From: DAIOHQ01 sp036744635
GTDB lineage: Bacteria; Planctomycetota; Phycisphaerae; Tepidisphaerales; Tepidisphaeraceae
NCBI GenBank assembly: GCA_036744635.1
Contig: DAIOHQ010000034.1
Coordinates: 1 to 26,531 of the forward strand
Direction: 5' to 3'
DNA length: 26,531 nt
Shown here: positions 15,497-22,412 of the stretch, in pieces
Layout of the letters: each line of letters begins with the position of its first letter
Position numbering within the stretch: position 1 is the stretch's first letter
Made by a program: the position numbers and the translations under genes
Notes under the pieces: generated by a model
The model's database searches: none
Told to the model about the DNA's origin: nothing
The model's input: the letters and a program-made list of their open reading frames with translations, nothing else

Positions 15497-15709
15497 ATGG
15501 CATTACCAACCCATGTTTCAAGAAGCAGTCAGTACGATCCGGCGGAACTCGCTGGGCGCGAGTTCGATTCGATGCGCTTCCTCCGCAGCTTCTCGCTTCC
15601 GCCGACGGTGGACGAGCAGTCCTGCAACGCCAACCTGAAGGAGGGCGTTCTGACCATCACGCTGAACAAGCGCGAGGAAACCAAGCCGCGCAAGGTGCAG
15701 GTCCAGTAA
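15497..15709 (+). CDS. Truncated Hsp20 / alpha-crystallin protein
   Basis: 70-aa protein. Residues 23-70 match only the last third of an alpha-crystallin domain: REFDSMRFLRSFSLPPTVDE, then LKEGVLTITLNKREETKPRK. The first strands of the domain are missing; intact Hsp20 proteins are about 140-150 aa. Nevertheless the start is intact: GAAAGGAGG with seven bases of spacing before the ATG, and a strong terminator follows the stop. The pattern fits an in-frame internal deletion of a once normal heat-shock gene, now either a mini-protein or a decaying gene. No missing part was found upstream in another frame. Confidence 0.65.
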   Translation: MALPTHVSRSSQYDPAELAGREFDSMRFLRSFSLPPTVDEQSCNANLKEGVLTITLNKREETKPRKVQVQ

Positions 15710-15733
15710 TCGTGCTGTCAGCGATTGATGAAC

Positions 15734-15767
15734 GGGAGCGGCCGGAATGGCCGCTCCCGATTCTTTA
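15734..15767 (+). terminator. Rho-independent terminator of the Hsp20 fragment
   Basis: A perfect 10-bp GC stem (15734-15743 with 15749-15758), five-base loop, followed by GATTCTTTA. It lies 24 bases after the Hsp20 stop codon. Its presence argues against a start of the BMC-T gene upstream of 15767. Confidence 0.85.
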
Positions 15768-15835
15768 TGCGCGATTGCTTGTCGCAGCACGGGAGACGCC
15801 CGCGCCCGTGGTACGGTTGCGAGGCCGACTTCGGT

Positions 15836-15863
15836 TTGACCATGAGCGGCACGCGATTACCAT
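15836..15863 (+). promoter_or_regulatory. Candidate promoter of the BMC-T gene
   Basis: TTGACC (15836-15841), 16 bases, then TACCAT (15858-15863). Transcription would begin near 15870, which favours translation from the ATG at 15898 over the one at 15862. Confidence 0.35.
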
Positions 15864-15897
15864 GGCCGTGGGTTCACGTGGTGAGACAAAGGCGGCT

Positions 15898-16530
15898 ATG
15901 CGGCATCGGGCGCTGGGACTGGTTGAACTGACGGGCTGGAGCCCGACCCTCCTGGCGCTGGATGCCATGGAAAAAGCCGGCGACGTGCAATTGCTCCAGA
16001 TCGAGCTGAACGATTTTCTGGGGGCGTGCATCAAAATAACCGGCGGCGTATCCGATGTGCGTGCCGCGGTGGATGCGGCGCGGGCGATGGCGAGCCGCAT
16101 GGGCGTCGACATCGCGGCCGATGTCATACCGGCGCCCGATGAAAAAATCTGGCCGGTGGTGCAGGCGAAAGCGGAATTCAGCCCGCTGTTGGAATCCAAT
16201 GTGGTTTATTTCCCGCAGGTTGACCCGGGAGCGAGCGAGAACACTATGGCGGACAATGCATCGTTTGCAATCGGGATGATCGAGACCCAGGGCCTGACGG
16301 CGGTGCTGGAGGCGATCGACTGCGCCTGCAAGGCCGCCGCCGTCGACGTCGTCGGGCGCGAAAAGCTCGGCGGTGGCTACGTGACCGTGATCATCAAAGG
16401 CGATGTCGCGGCCGTGAAAGCGGCGGTGGCGGCGGGGCGCGAGGCGGTGGACGGGCTGGGAAAACTCATTGCCGCCCATGTGATCGCCCGGCCAAGCGAA
16501 GGCGTGCTGAGCCTGTTGCCGAAGTCGTGA
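15898..16530 (+). CDS. Tandem BMC-domain (BMC-T) microcompartment shell protein
   Basis: With the ATG at 15898 the protein is 210 aa, the normal size of a trimeric BMC-T tile. Two BMC domains are seen: residues 3-72 (ALGLVELTGWSPTLLALDAM, then LGACIKITGGVSDVRAAVDA) and 122-198 (FAIGMIETQGLTAVLEAIDC, then GGGYVTVIIKGDVAAVKAAV). BMC-T proteins form pseudohexamers with a central pore in the protein shell of bacterial microcompartments. No other shell gene, aldehyde dehydrogenase or encapsulation target lies nearby, so it is isolated here. An alternative start is the ATG at 15862; the frame is open back to a GTG at 15712, but that would overlap the terminator. A weak AAGG precedes the chosen start. 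Confidence 0.85.
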   Translation: MRHRALGLVELTGWSPTLLALDAMEKAGDVQLLQIELNDFLGACIKITGGVSDVRAAVDAARAMASRMGVDIAADVIPAPDEKIWPVVQAKAEFSPLLESNVVYFPQVDPGASENTMADNASFAIGMIETQGLTAVLEAIDCACKAAAVDVVGREKLGGGYVTVIIKGDVAAVKAAVAAGREAVDGLGKLIAAHVIARPSEGVLSLLPKS

Positions 16531-16619
16531 CACTCCCGCGGGATCGAAAAACGGGCATTTGACACGTTTTGGGGGTATCAGTAGCATTTTCGGCTTCACT
16601 AAACCTTGAAGGAGGTTCC

Positions 16620-16862
16620 ATGCAGGAATATGAGACATTGAAGCGGCTGGTGACCGAGGCCGAGGATGACATCAACAAGGCGGTCGGCGGCAACAAGGCG
16701 GCCGGCACCCGCGTCCGCAAGAAAATGCAGGAGATCAAGTCGGCCGCGCAGGAATTGCGCAAGAAGATCCTGGAAGGACGCGAAAGCGAAGGCCCCACGG
16801 GCGGCGGCGGTGGCGGAGGGGGCGGCACGGGCGAAGAGGGTGGCGGGGCAGACGAGGAGTAG
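16620..16862 (+). CDS. Small Hc1-type histone-like protein with acidic Gly-rich tail
   Basis: 80-aa protein preceded by a perfect AAGGAGG with four bases of spacing. Residues 1-55 match the N-terminal helical part of chlamydial Hc1 histones (KRLVTEAEDDINKAVGGNKA, then AGTRVRKKMQEIKSAAQELR), a family also found in planctomycetes. Hc1 compacts DNA in Chlamydia through a Lys- and Ala-rich tail. Here the tail is different: a run of nine glycines followed by EEGGGADEE, so it is acidic. DNA binding is therefore uncertain; a protein-interaction role is possible. A strong terminator follows 24 bases downstream. Confidence 0.75.
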   Translation: MQEYETLKRLVTEAEDDINKAVGGNKAAGTRVRKKMQEIKSAAQELRKKILEGRESEGPTGGGGGGGGGTGEEGGGADEE

Positions 16863-16886
16863 GCCGCTGCTTTGGTTAGATATCCG

Positions 16887-16955
16887 CCGCGGGGCATGCC
16901 TTGGCGTGCCGGGCTGCTCGCCGGTACGCCGGCGCGTGCCCCGCGGTTTTCCTTT
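16887..16955 (+). terminator. Long 26-bp hairpin terminator
   Basis: Arms 16887-16912 and 16921-16946 pair almost fully in RNA, with four G-U wobbles and one mismatch, around an 8-base loop. TTTTCCTTTC follows directly, as in a rho-independent terminator. It closes the histone-like transcript and lies just before the FabZ-like gene. Confidence 0.75.
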
Positions 16956-16975
16956 CATTTCACCGCTCTGTTCCC

Positions 16976-17449
16976 ATGCCTCCACAACTGCTTTTCGACA
17001 TCTCGCGCATCAGTCTGGACACCATCCTCTTCGATCAGGAGGCGATCCGGGTGAACAACCCCCAGCGCGGCGACATGGAACATCTCAACGGGATCGTCTA
17101 CGCGGATGCGTCGCTCGGCCGGATCATCGGCTACAAGGATGTGCGCCCCGATGAGTTCTGGGTAGCCGGCCACATCCCCGGCCGCCCACTCCTGCCCGGC
17201 GTGCTGATGATCGAGGCCGGCGCCCAGCTCGCCTCCTTCTACACCCGCCAGTTCGTCGGCTGGAAGGGCTTCATCGGCTTCGGCGGCGTGGATGACTGCA
17301 AGTTCCGCGCCCAGGTCCCCCCAGGCGTAAGGATGTATATCCTCGGCCAAAAAATCTCCGAGCGCCACCACCGCATCCAGTGCAAGGTGCAGGGCATCGT
17401 CAACGGATCGATGGCCTTCGAGGCGGCGATCACGGGGACGGAGATGTGA
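16976..17449 (+). CDS. FabZ/FabA-like beta-hydroxyacyl-ACP dehydratase
   Basis: 157-aa hotdog-fold protein. GHIPGRPLLPGVLMIEAGAQ (66-85) holds the FabZ-type catalytic pair His66 and Glu80. FabZ removes water from 3-hydroxyacyl-ACP in fatty acid elongation. The N-terminus (DISRISLDTILFDQEAIRV) is longer than in typical FabZ, and the ending FEAAITGTEM is typical. It may serve fatty acid or a secondary lipid pathway; it is not next to other fab genes, so the housekeeping assignment is unsure. No ribosome-binding site is evident before the ATG. Confidence 0.8.
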   Translation: MPPQLLFDISRISLDTILFDQEAIRVNNPQRGDMEHLNGIVYADASLGRIIGYKDVRPDEFWVAGHIPGRPLLPGVLMIEAGAQLASFYTRQFVGWKGFIGFGGVDDCKFRAQVPPGVRMYILGQKISERHHRIQCKVQGIVNGSMAFEAAITGTEM

Positions 17450-17498
17450 GGAGCAGAGTGTCCACCCCAGGTTTGCCCACCGCAGGTTTTGGGTGAAA

Positions 17499-17741
17499 TC
17501 AGTCCGGCAGACGATCGGTTTCAGTTGGCGTTCGCACCGGGACAGCCGCCAGAAAGCGGTCAAAATCCTCACGGCTTCCCCTCGCGGCCTCGCGGCGCAG
17601 GTAGTCGAGCGTGCGCAGCGCCGCCATCTTCTCGGCGGCGGCGCTGGCCAGAAATTGATCAATCGAATACCCCTCCTGATCGGCCAGCGCCTGAATGCTT
17701 CGCTGCAGGGACTCGGGAAGTTGTACCGTCACTTTGCTCAT
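17499..17741 (-). CDS. Small antitoxin-like protein with ribbon-helix-helix start
   Basis: 80-aa protein beginning MSKVTVQLPESLQRSIQALA, a strand followed by a helix as in ribbon-helix-helix antitoxins, then YSIDQFLASAAAEKMAAL and an acidic helical end (SREDFDRFLAAVP). Such proteins bind DNA as dimers and wrap a toxin with the C-terminal part. It overlaps the PIN gene stop by four bases (ATGA), so both are translated from one mRNA. It comes after the PIN gene, whereas in most VapBC-type pairs the antitoxin comes first. Confidence 0.7.
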   Translation of the reverse strand: MSKVTVQLPESLQRSIQALADQEGYSIDQFLASAAAEKMAALRTLDYLRREAARGSREDFDRFLAAVPVRTPTETDRLPD

Positions 17742-18238
17742 GGCTTGCGGCTTTCGGTGATCAGCTTCAGAAAATCGCGTGGCGTGATCGCCTCGATGCC
17801 AAGTTGCTCGCACCCGGTGAAATCACGAATGTTGTGCGTCACAATGTGCCGGCAACCCGCGGCAAACGCCAACTCCAGAATCATATCATCATCCGGATCA
17901 GGAAGAAACGGCCTCCAGAGAAAGAAGATGTCCTGCAGCCACGCCTGTCCGGTCAGATAGCGCAGGAAGGCCAAGGCCCGTTCGGCGGTCTGCCCCGGCG
18001 GCAGATGTTCCGGGCGCGTCAGGACATCCTGCCACTCCGCGTACAGGCCGATGGAGAGACATATTTGGAAATCTGCAGACGGGATGGCGCTCACCAAGGC
18101 AAAACTTGCTCCGCTGCGCGAGCGCGCCGCCGCAACCAGCACGGAGGTATCAAAGGTGACGCGCATGGCCCGCGCCGGTTCCTCCACCTTTGCGCCAGCC
18201 AGGCTGGTCTGCTCAGCTTTGGTTTCGCGTTCGTTCAT
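17738..18238 (-). CDS. PIN-domain ribonuclease, toxin-like
   Basis: 166-aa protein of the PIN_3/COG1569 type. Acidic residues expected at the metal site are visible: Asp30 in VTFDTSVLV, Glu68 in LYAEWQDVL, Asp116-118 in PDPDDDMI and Asp139 in HNIRDF. PIN toxins cleave RNA. The ATG at 18238 follows the nuclease stop codon by one base and has AAGG upstream; a start at 18166 (MRVTFD) would give the more usual PIN length but lacks a well-placed ribosome-binding site. The first 25 residues are polar and may be dispensable. It is the middle gene of a three-gene minus-strand operon. Confidence 0.8.
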   Translation of the reverse strand: MNERETKAEQTSLAGAKVEEPARAMRVTFDTSVLVAAARSRSGASFALVSAIPSADFQICLSIGLYAEWQDVLTRPEHLPPGQTAERALAFLRYLTGQAWLQDIFFLWRPFLPDPDDDMILELAFAAGCRHIVTHNIRDFTGCEQLGIEAITPRDFLKLITESRKP

Positions 18239-18239
18239 G

Positions 18240-19163
18240 TCAGGCCTTAAGAAGCTTAAAACTCACCTGGTATCGAAAGAACGAGATGTTTGGAGTCATC
18301 GACAATGCCCGGCGAATTCGTTGGTCATCTTCATGGGCAATGATCACCCCGAACACCGTCTGGCCATGCTCGGCCAATTCCTCCTGCACAAAACTCATGT
18401 ACCGCAGCGTCTGTCCGACCACCACATCACTAGCTCGCCCCTTTTTCAGTTCTACAACAAGGAGCTGCGTTTTGTCTTTACTGATTGCGAGAATGTCCAG
18501 TGGTCCCGTATCGGTCTGGTACTGCTGGGCCTTCTCGCCATCCTCTTCATAGATGTCGTAGTCCCTTCCCAATTCGGTGTTCACCCAGTTCTTCACGAGG
18601 AAGTCTTCCAGATGCTCTTCCAGTGCGAAGGACAGTGGGTCCTCAACGGAAGCGTCGGTTGACAAAAGCTTAGGCGCGGTGATGCCGCCGATCAGTCTTG
18701 ATATCTCTTCGCCATGTTTCGTGACATTGCTAACAGTACCGATCGCCCCGGTGGCGTTTCGCAGCGCCTCGCTCATTTCCGCGCGGTCGATCATTACATC
18801 TAGCCAGACGACGGGCCGCCTGTGCGGAAGGATGCTTCCTGCATCGTATCGATACCCGCCCTTGGCTTCGCCGACGCGGTACCTGCCTTTGCCGTCGGGA
18901 CAGAGAACGTGGTCCCCGTCCTCTATGCCTTTGGAGACCGTCCAAAGCGCACCACAGGCAAGGCCTGCGCCGATCCTTGTCTTACCTGGATGTGTGGAGA
19001 GGTAAACGGGAATGAACTCATTGTTGAACGCACGCCAGTCGTCAGGCAATTTCCCACTCAGGTCCAGGTTCATGCCAAAATCCACGCCGATGAAGTTGCC
19101 GGCGAAGCACTCCTGCGCATAGATGCTCTTCGGACCCAGCATGACGCGGTAATAGTTTCCCAT
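18240..19163 (-). CDS. NucS/Mrr-like PD-(D/E)XK nuclease
   Basis: 307-aa protein with two parts. Residues 1-135 (YYRVMLGPKSIYAQECFAGN, then WTVSKGIEDGDHVLCPDGKG) resemble the beta-rich N-terminal domain of COG4127-type predicted restriction endonucleases. Residues 175-300 form a PD-(D/E)XK core: FALEEHLEDFLV, GPLDIL with Asp223, LLVVELKKGR with Glu238 and Lys240, and VGQTLRYM with Gln251, as in NucS C-terminal domains. It probably cuts DNA, perhaps modified or damaged. The start at 19163 is chosen from homology-like content; the frame is open to 19415. A GGAG lies about 11 bases upstream. It is tightly linked to the PIN gene (one-base gap). Confidence 0.7.
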   Translation of the reverse strand: MGNYYRVMLGPKSIYAQECFAGNFIGVDFGMNLDLSGKLPDDWRAFNNEFIPVYLSTHPGKTRIGAGLACGALWTVSKGIEDGDHVLCPDGKGRYRVGEAKGGYRYDAGSILPHRRPVVWLDVMIDRAEMSEALRNATGAIGTVSNVTKHGEEISRLIGGITAPKLLSTDASVEDPLSFALEEHLEDFLVKNWVNTELGRDYDIYEEDGEKAQQYQTDTGPLDILAISKDKTQLLVVELKKGRASDVVVGQTLRYMSFVQEELAEHGQTVFGVIIAHEDDQRIRRALSMTPNISFFRYQVSFKLLKA

Positions 19164-19975
19164 TTCTTCAAATGCTCCTATGGATCCGATCCCCCCGCCT
19201 TGGGTGGGTGATGCACGTCGATTGTAGGAATTTGAACTGAGAAGAACAGCACCAAGCGGTAGACTGACTTCATGCCTCGCTTGGGAAGATGTCACGAGAT
19301 GGATACGGGATCGAGCGTAGTTAGCGCGCCGTACCTGACGCAAAGGGAACAGCGGCACAGCCTTGCATAAAATTCCGGCCCCCCCCTTCCAGTCCGAGCC
19401 ACGGCTCACGCTCAAATCTCTTTTCGCTCTACAAACGAGCCGCGCATAAGTATCGAATTGCGCATTTCCCGCGCCGCCAGCGCAACGCCCTGGAAACAGA
19501 AAATCCCCAAAATAAAAACTTTTTTCACCCTTCGCCTCTTTGTCCCCTCGCGGCTAACTCCAGCTCCCACAATCATCTGTGAACATCTGTGCCCCATCTG
19601 TGGCCAAACCCTCTTCCAAGTGTTGCGCGCAAGGCGCGCCGTCAGCGCAACTCCGCCCCTCTATAGAGAGACCGAATTTTCTTTCAAAAGGAGGCCGTCA
19701 TGTTCGCCAACCAACCGTCCATCCCCAGCGCCCCCTCTCTAAATTTGAAATTTGCACTTTTCAATTTTCAATTTGCAATCTCCTCCTCCCCGCGCGTCCC
19801 AATGTCCCACTCCCCAACAAATGTCCCAAATGCCCTCTTCTTCACAACTGACTACGGACAAAGGACTAATGACCAACCAATGTCCCAAAATGTCCCCAAA
19901 TGTCCCACATTTCAAAATCGCTTTCCCACCCGCGGCAGACCTGCCCGCCGCGGGCGTGAGTCGGTTGAGGCGGCG
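19164..19975. other. Gene-free patch of intergenic repeats with unusual base composition
   Basis: About 810 bp without a credible gene, between divergent genes. From about 19480 the plus strand is pyrimidine-rich and more AT-rich than the rest. Seen: three copies of CATCTGTG (19577-19606), an AT-rich tract of TTTGAAATTTGCA and TTTTCAATTTTCAA type (19740-19783), at least five copies of ATGTCCC between 19802 and 19907, and the palindrome CTCTATAGAG near 19661. Open frames here read as low-complexity peptide. AAAAGGAGG stands five bases before the ATG at 19700, but the following codons run through the repeats. Confidence 0.6.
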
Positions 19976-19984
19976 TGCTATCAT
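19976..19984 (+). promoter_or_regulatory. Extended -10 (TGCTATCAT) for a leaderless exonuclease gene
   Basis: The nonamer TGCTATCAT is identical to the one at 10405-10413 and again ends nine bases before an ATG (19994). No Shine-Dalgarno sequence lies between. Confidence 0.5.
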
Positions 19985-19993
19985 CGGTCGTCC

Positions 19994-20917
19994 ATGGGAT
20001 TTTCGCTGTTACAACCTCTTCGCGAGATTCCGCTGGCCTTTGTGGATACGGAAACCACCGGCGCCTCCGCCGATTTCGGGCATAAGGTGATCGAGATCGG
20101 GGTGGTGCGGGTGGAGGCCGGCCGGGTGGTGGGGGAGTATCAGCAGCTTTTGAATCCGGGCCGGAAGATCAGCGCCGGCGTGGCGGCCCTGACCGGAATT
20201 ACCCAGGCCATGACCGACGGCCAGCCGACGTTTTCCGAGCAGATGCCGCGGATGATGGAGCTGATGGGCGGGGCGGCGATTCTGGGGCATAACGTGCGGT
20301 TTGACCTGGGATTTTTGCGCAAGGAAATCCGCCGGGCCGGCCGGGAGATCACCGAAGTCTTCGGCGCCATCCCGGTAATGGATACGGTGCGCATCGCCCG
20401 CCGCCGCTTCGGCCGCGGCGGCAACGGCCTCGGAATGCTGGCGCGGCGGCTGGGGATCGAGCCGGTGACGGCGCACCGGGCGCTGGCCGATGCGCAGACC
20501 ACGGCGGCGGTGTTTGAGAGGCTGATGGAAACGGTGAAGGGGTGGGAGACGTGCCTGTGCGATGCGTTGGGTGAGCAGGGCGGGGCGATGGGGTTGCTGC
20601 CGCTGTCGCCGCGCGAGCGCCTCTTGCCCTTGGAGCTTGAAGAGGCGCTGGAGATGCGCCGGCCGGTGATGATGGAATATATCGACGCGACCGAGCAGCG
20701 CACCCGGCGGGTGATCGAGCCGCTGGGAATCCGGCGGTTCAATGGCGAATTGCTGCTGGTGGCGCACTGTCAATTGCGCAAGGCGCAGCGGACGTTCAAG
20801 CTGGAGCGGATTGTGCAACTGATCCGCATCAATGGCGATGCCGTGGCTGATTGCGCGCCGGTTCCGGTGGAGGCGGGGTTGGTAATCGAACCCGATTTCT
20901 TGGGGGAGGGGATCTGA
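19994..20917 (+). CDS. DnaQ-type DEDDh 3'-5' exonuclease fused to a WYL-like domain
   Basis: 307-aa protein. Residues 12-177 are a DEDDh exonuclease: VDTETTG with Asp18 and Glu20, GHNVRFDLGFL with Asp104, and HRALADAQTT with His161 and Asp166, as in DNA polymerase III epsilon and PolC. Residues about 222-278 look like a WYL domain (VMMEYIDATEQRTRRVIEPL, then GELLLVAHCQLRKAQRTFKL), a ligand or nucleic-acid sensor often found in defence regulators; the WYL triplet itself is replaced. A role in DNA repair or nuclease control by a bound ligand is plausible. The start at 19994 fits the exonuclease fold and an extended -10 nine bases upstream; an in-frame ATG at 19700 with a strong SD exists but would add about 98 low-complexity residues. 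Confidence 0.8.
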   Translation: MGFSLLQPLREIPLAFVDTETTGASADFGHKVIEIGVVRVEAGRVVGEYQQLLNPGRKISAGVAALTGITQAMTDGQPTFSEQMPRMMELMGGAAILGHNVRFDLGFLRKEIRRAGREITEVFGAIPVMDTVRIARRRFGRGGNGLGMLARRLGIEPVTAHRALADAQTTAAVFERLMETVKGWETCLCDALGEQGGAMGLLPLSPRERLLPLELEEALEMRRPVMMEYIDATEQRTRRVIEPLGIRRFNGELLLVAHCQLRKAQRTFKLERIVQLIRINGDAVADCAPVPVEAGLVIEPDFLGEGI

Positions 20918-20999
20918 GATGTTCGCGAGAAGGTCGGTGGATTATTCGGTGAAGCAAAATTTGTAATGCGGCAATCCGGAACGTCTCCTCCGCGGGGCG

Positions 21000-21005
21000 T
21001 ATAAT
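21000..21005 (+). promoter_or_regulatory. Consensus -10 TATAAT upstream of the BI-1 family gene
   Basis: A perfect TATAAT lies 25 bases before the ATG at 21031, with GAGGAG between. No clear -35 was seen at the usual distance. Confidence 0.5.
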
Positions 21006-21030
21006 CGGCTTACAAAAGAGGAGTATTGCC

Positions 21031-21759
21031 ATGGCGCGAATGCCTAATCCGTTTGGGTCGAACAACGTTCGGCCGTTTGATTTTGCCTCCAGTGAGCCGG
21101 CCAATCCGGCGGTGGTTCGATTTTTCAACTCCGTGTACGCCTGGATGGCGGTGGGGCTGACGGTGACGGCGCTGGTGGCGCTGGGGGTGGCGCAGACCGA
21201 CTTGTGGCAGACCTTCGCCCGGATGTGGTGGTTGCTGCTGATCGTTGAGGTGGGATTGGTGATGGTGATCGCCGGCGCGGTGAACAAGATCAACGCGGCG
21301 GCGGCCACGGGGTTATTTCTGCTCTACTCCGCGCTCAATGGCCTCACGCTTTCGGTGATTTTCATCGTATTCACGCACGCCAGCCTGGTCGCGTGCTTCG
21401 TGGTCAGCGCGGGGATGTTCGGGACGATGAGCGTTTACGGCATGGTCACCAAGCGCGACCTGACGCGGCTGGGCAGCCTGTTGCGCATGGCATTGATCGG
21501 GCTGGTTATCGCGATGCTGGTGAGCATGTTCTACCACCCCTCCGGGCTGGTGGTGGCGATCAACTTCATCGGCGTGCTGGTGTTCGTCGGCCTGACGGCG
21601 TACGACACGCAGAAGCTGAAGTACATCGCCAATCAGACCATCGGCGACGAGAGGCTGGCGTCGCGGATGACGGTGGTTGGGTCGCTGGTGCTTTACCTGG
21701 ATTTCATCAACCTGTTTCTCTTTCTACTGCAGTTCATGGGCGACCGGCGGCGAAGCTGA
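21031..21759 (+). CDS. Bax inhibitor-1/YccA-family membrane protein
   Basis: 242-aa inner-membrane protein with about seven hydrophobic segments starting near residue 37. The order and motifs match the BI-1/TMBIM family: FFNSVYAWMAVGL at the first segment, LFLLYSALNGLTLS, then YDTQKLK and LYLDFINLFLFLLQF near the end with the conserved Asp. Bacterial members such as YccA and YetJ act as a calcium leak channel or modulate FtsH. The ATG follows GAGGAG at about eight bases, with a TATAAT box upstream, so it is a conventional single-gene transcript start. The N-terminal 30 residues are polar. Confidence 0.9.
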   Translation: MARMPNPFGSNNVRPFDFASSEPANPAVVRFFNSVYAWMAVGLTVTALVALGVAQTDLWQTFARMWWLLLIVEVGLVMVIAGAVNKINAAAATGLFLLYSALNGLTLSVIFIVFTHASLVACFVVSAGMFGTMSVYGMVTKRDLTRLGSLLRMALIGLVIAMLVSMFYHPSGLVVAINFIGVLVFVGLTAYDTQKLKYIANQTIGDERLASRMTVVGSLVLYLDFINLFLFLLQFMGDRRRS

Positions 21760-21787
21760 GCTGGTGCGGCAATGATCGACCACAACC

Positions 21788-21820
21788 GAATCGGCCGCGG
21801 GAATTCTCCCGGCCGAATTC
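21788..21820. promoter_or_regulatory. Imperfect palindrome before the MarR gene
   Basis: GAATCGGCCGCGGGA and TCCCGGCCGAATTC pair with one bulged base in each arm around AATTC. It lies 31 bases before the MarR start and may be its autoregulatory operator, or the terminator hairpin of the BI-1 gene (no T-run follows). Confidence 0.4.
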
Positions 21821-21850
21821 CGTTGCCGCCGCGGAAACCAACGGAGGCCC

Positions 21851-22393
21851 ATGCAATCGCCACGACCTTCAGCTTCCCCCGAGAGTTCGCCGGATGTGAG
21901 GCGGGTGCTGGACGCGGTGCGGCGGATCGTGCAGGTGCTGCGGGTTTCATCACGGGCGGCGGAGAAGCTCGTTGGCCTGAGCGCCGCCCAATTGTTCGTC
22001 CTGCATCGGCTGGAAGAGACCCAGGCGATATCGCTCAACGAGCTGGCGGAGCGGACGTTGACGCATCAAAGCTCGGTGTCGGTGGTGGTGCAGCGGCTGG
22101 TGGGGCGCGGGCTGGTGAGCCGGGAGCGATCGCGGGCGGATGCCCGGCGGATCGAGCTGAAGCTGACGGCGGCGGCGCGGGCGCTATTGCGCAAAGCGCC
22201 GGGGGCGGCACAGGATAAGTTGATCGATGCGGTGGGGGCGCTGCCGGCAGCGCAGCAGAAGCAACTGGCGGCGCTGCTGGGGCAGTTGGTGGAAGCAATG
22301 GGCGTGGCGGCGGAGCCGGCGGGGATGTTTTTTGAGGAGGGCAAGTCGGCGCCGGCCCGGCGAAAGGCACGAATGCGGAGGCAGCGAGGGTGA
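21851..22393 (+). CDS. MarR-family transcriptional regulator
   Basis: 180-aa DNA-binding protein with the MarR winged helix: AAQLFVLHRLEE, ISLNELAERTLTHQSSVSVV, VQRLVGRGLVSRERSRADAR (the wing), RIELKLTAAARALL. The ATG follows CGGAGG with three bases of spacing. The C-terminal 20 residues are very basic (PARRKARMRRQRG), which could add non-specific DNA contact. The targets are unknown; no transporter or enzyme gene is divergent from it. A terminator lies 20 bases after the stop. Confidence 0.85.
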   Translation: MQSPRPSASPESSPDVRRVLDAVRRIVQVLRVSSRAAEKLVGLSAAQLFVLHRLEETQAISLNELAERTLTHQSSVSVVVQRLVGRGLVSRERSRADARRIELKLTAAARALLRKAPGAAQDKLIDAVGALPAAQQKQLAALLGQLVEAMGVAAEPAGMFFEEGKSAPARRKARMRRQRG

Positions 22394-22412
22394 GGTTGCG
22401 ATAGCGTTGCAC

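Noticed and set aside
7646..15880. Other CACGTG hexamers considered as further parS sites
   Set aside because: Sites near 7647, 7727, 8274, 9757 and 15876 lack the flanking TGTTC/GAACA symmetry, so none is a credible parS.
15712..15897. Extended N-terminus of the BMC-T gene from the GTG at 15712
   Set aside because: It would run through a perfect rho-independent terminator of the Hsp20 fragment and adds residues unlike any BMC-T start.
19577..19910. CATCTGTG and ATGTCCC repeats considered as a CRISPR array
   Set aside because: The units are only 7-8 bases, irregularly spaced, with no conserved 23-40 base repeat and no cas genes nearby.
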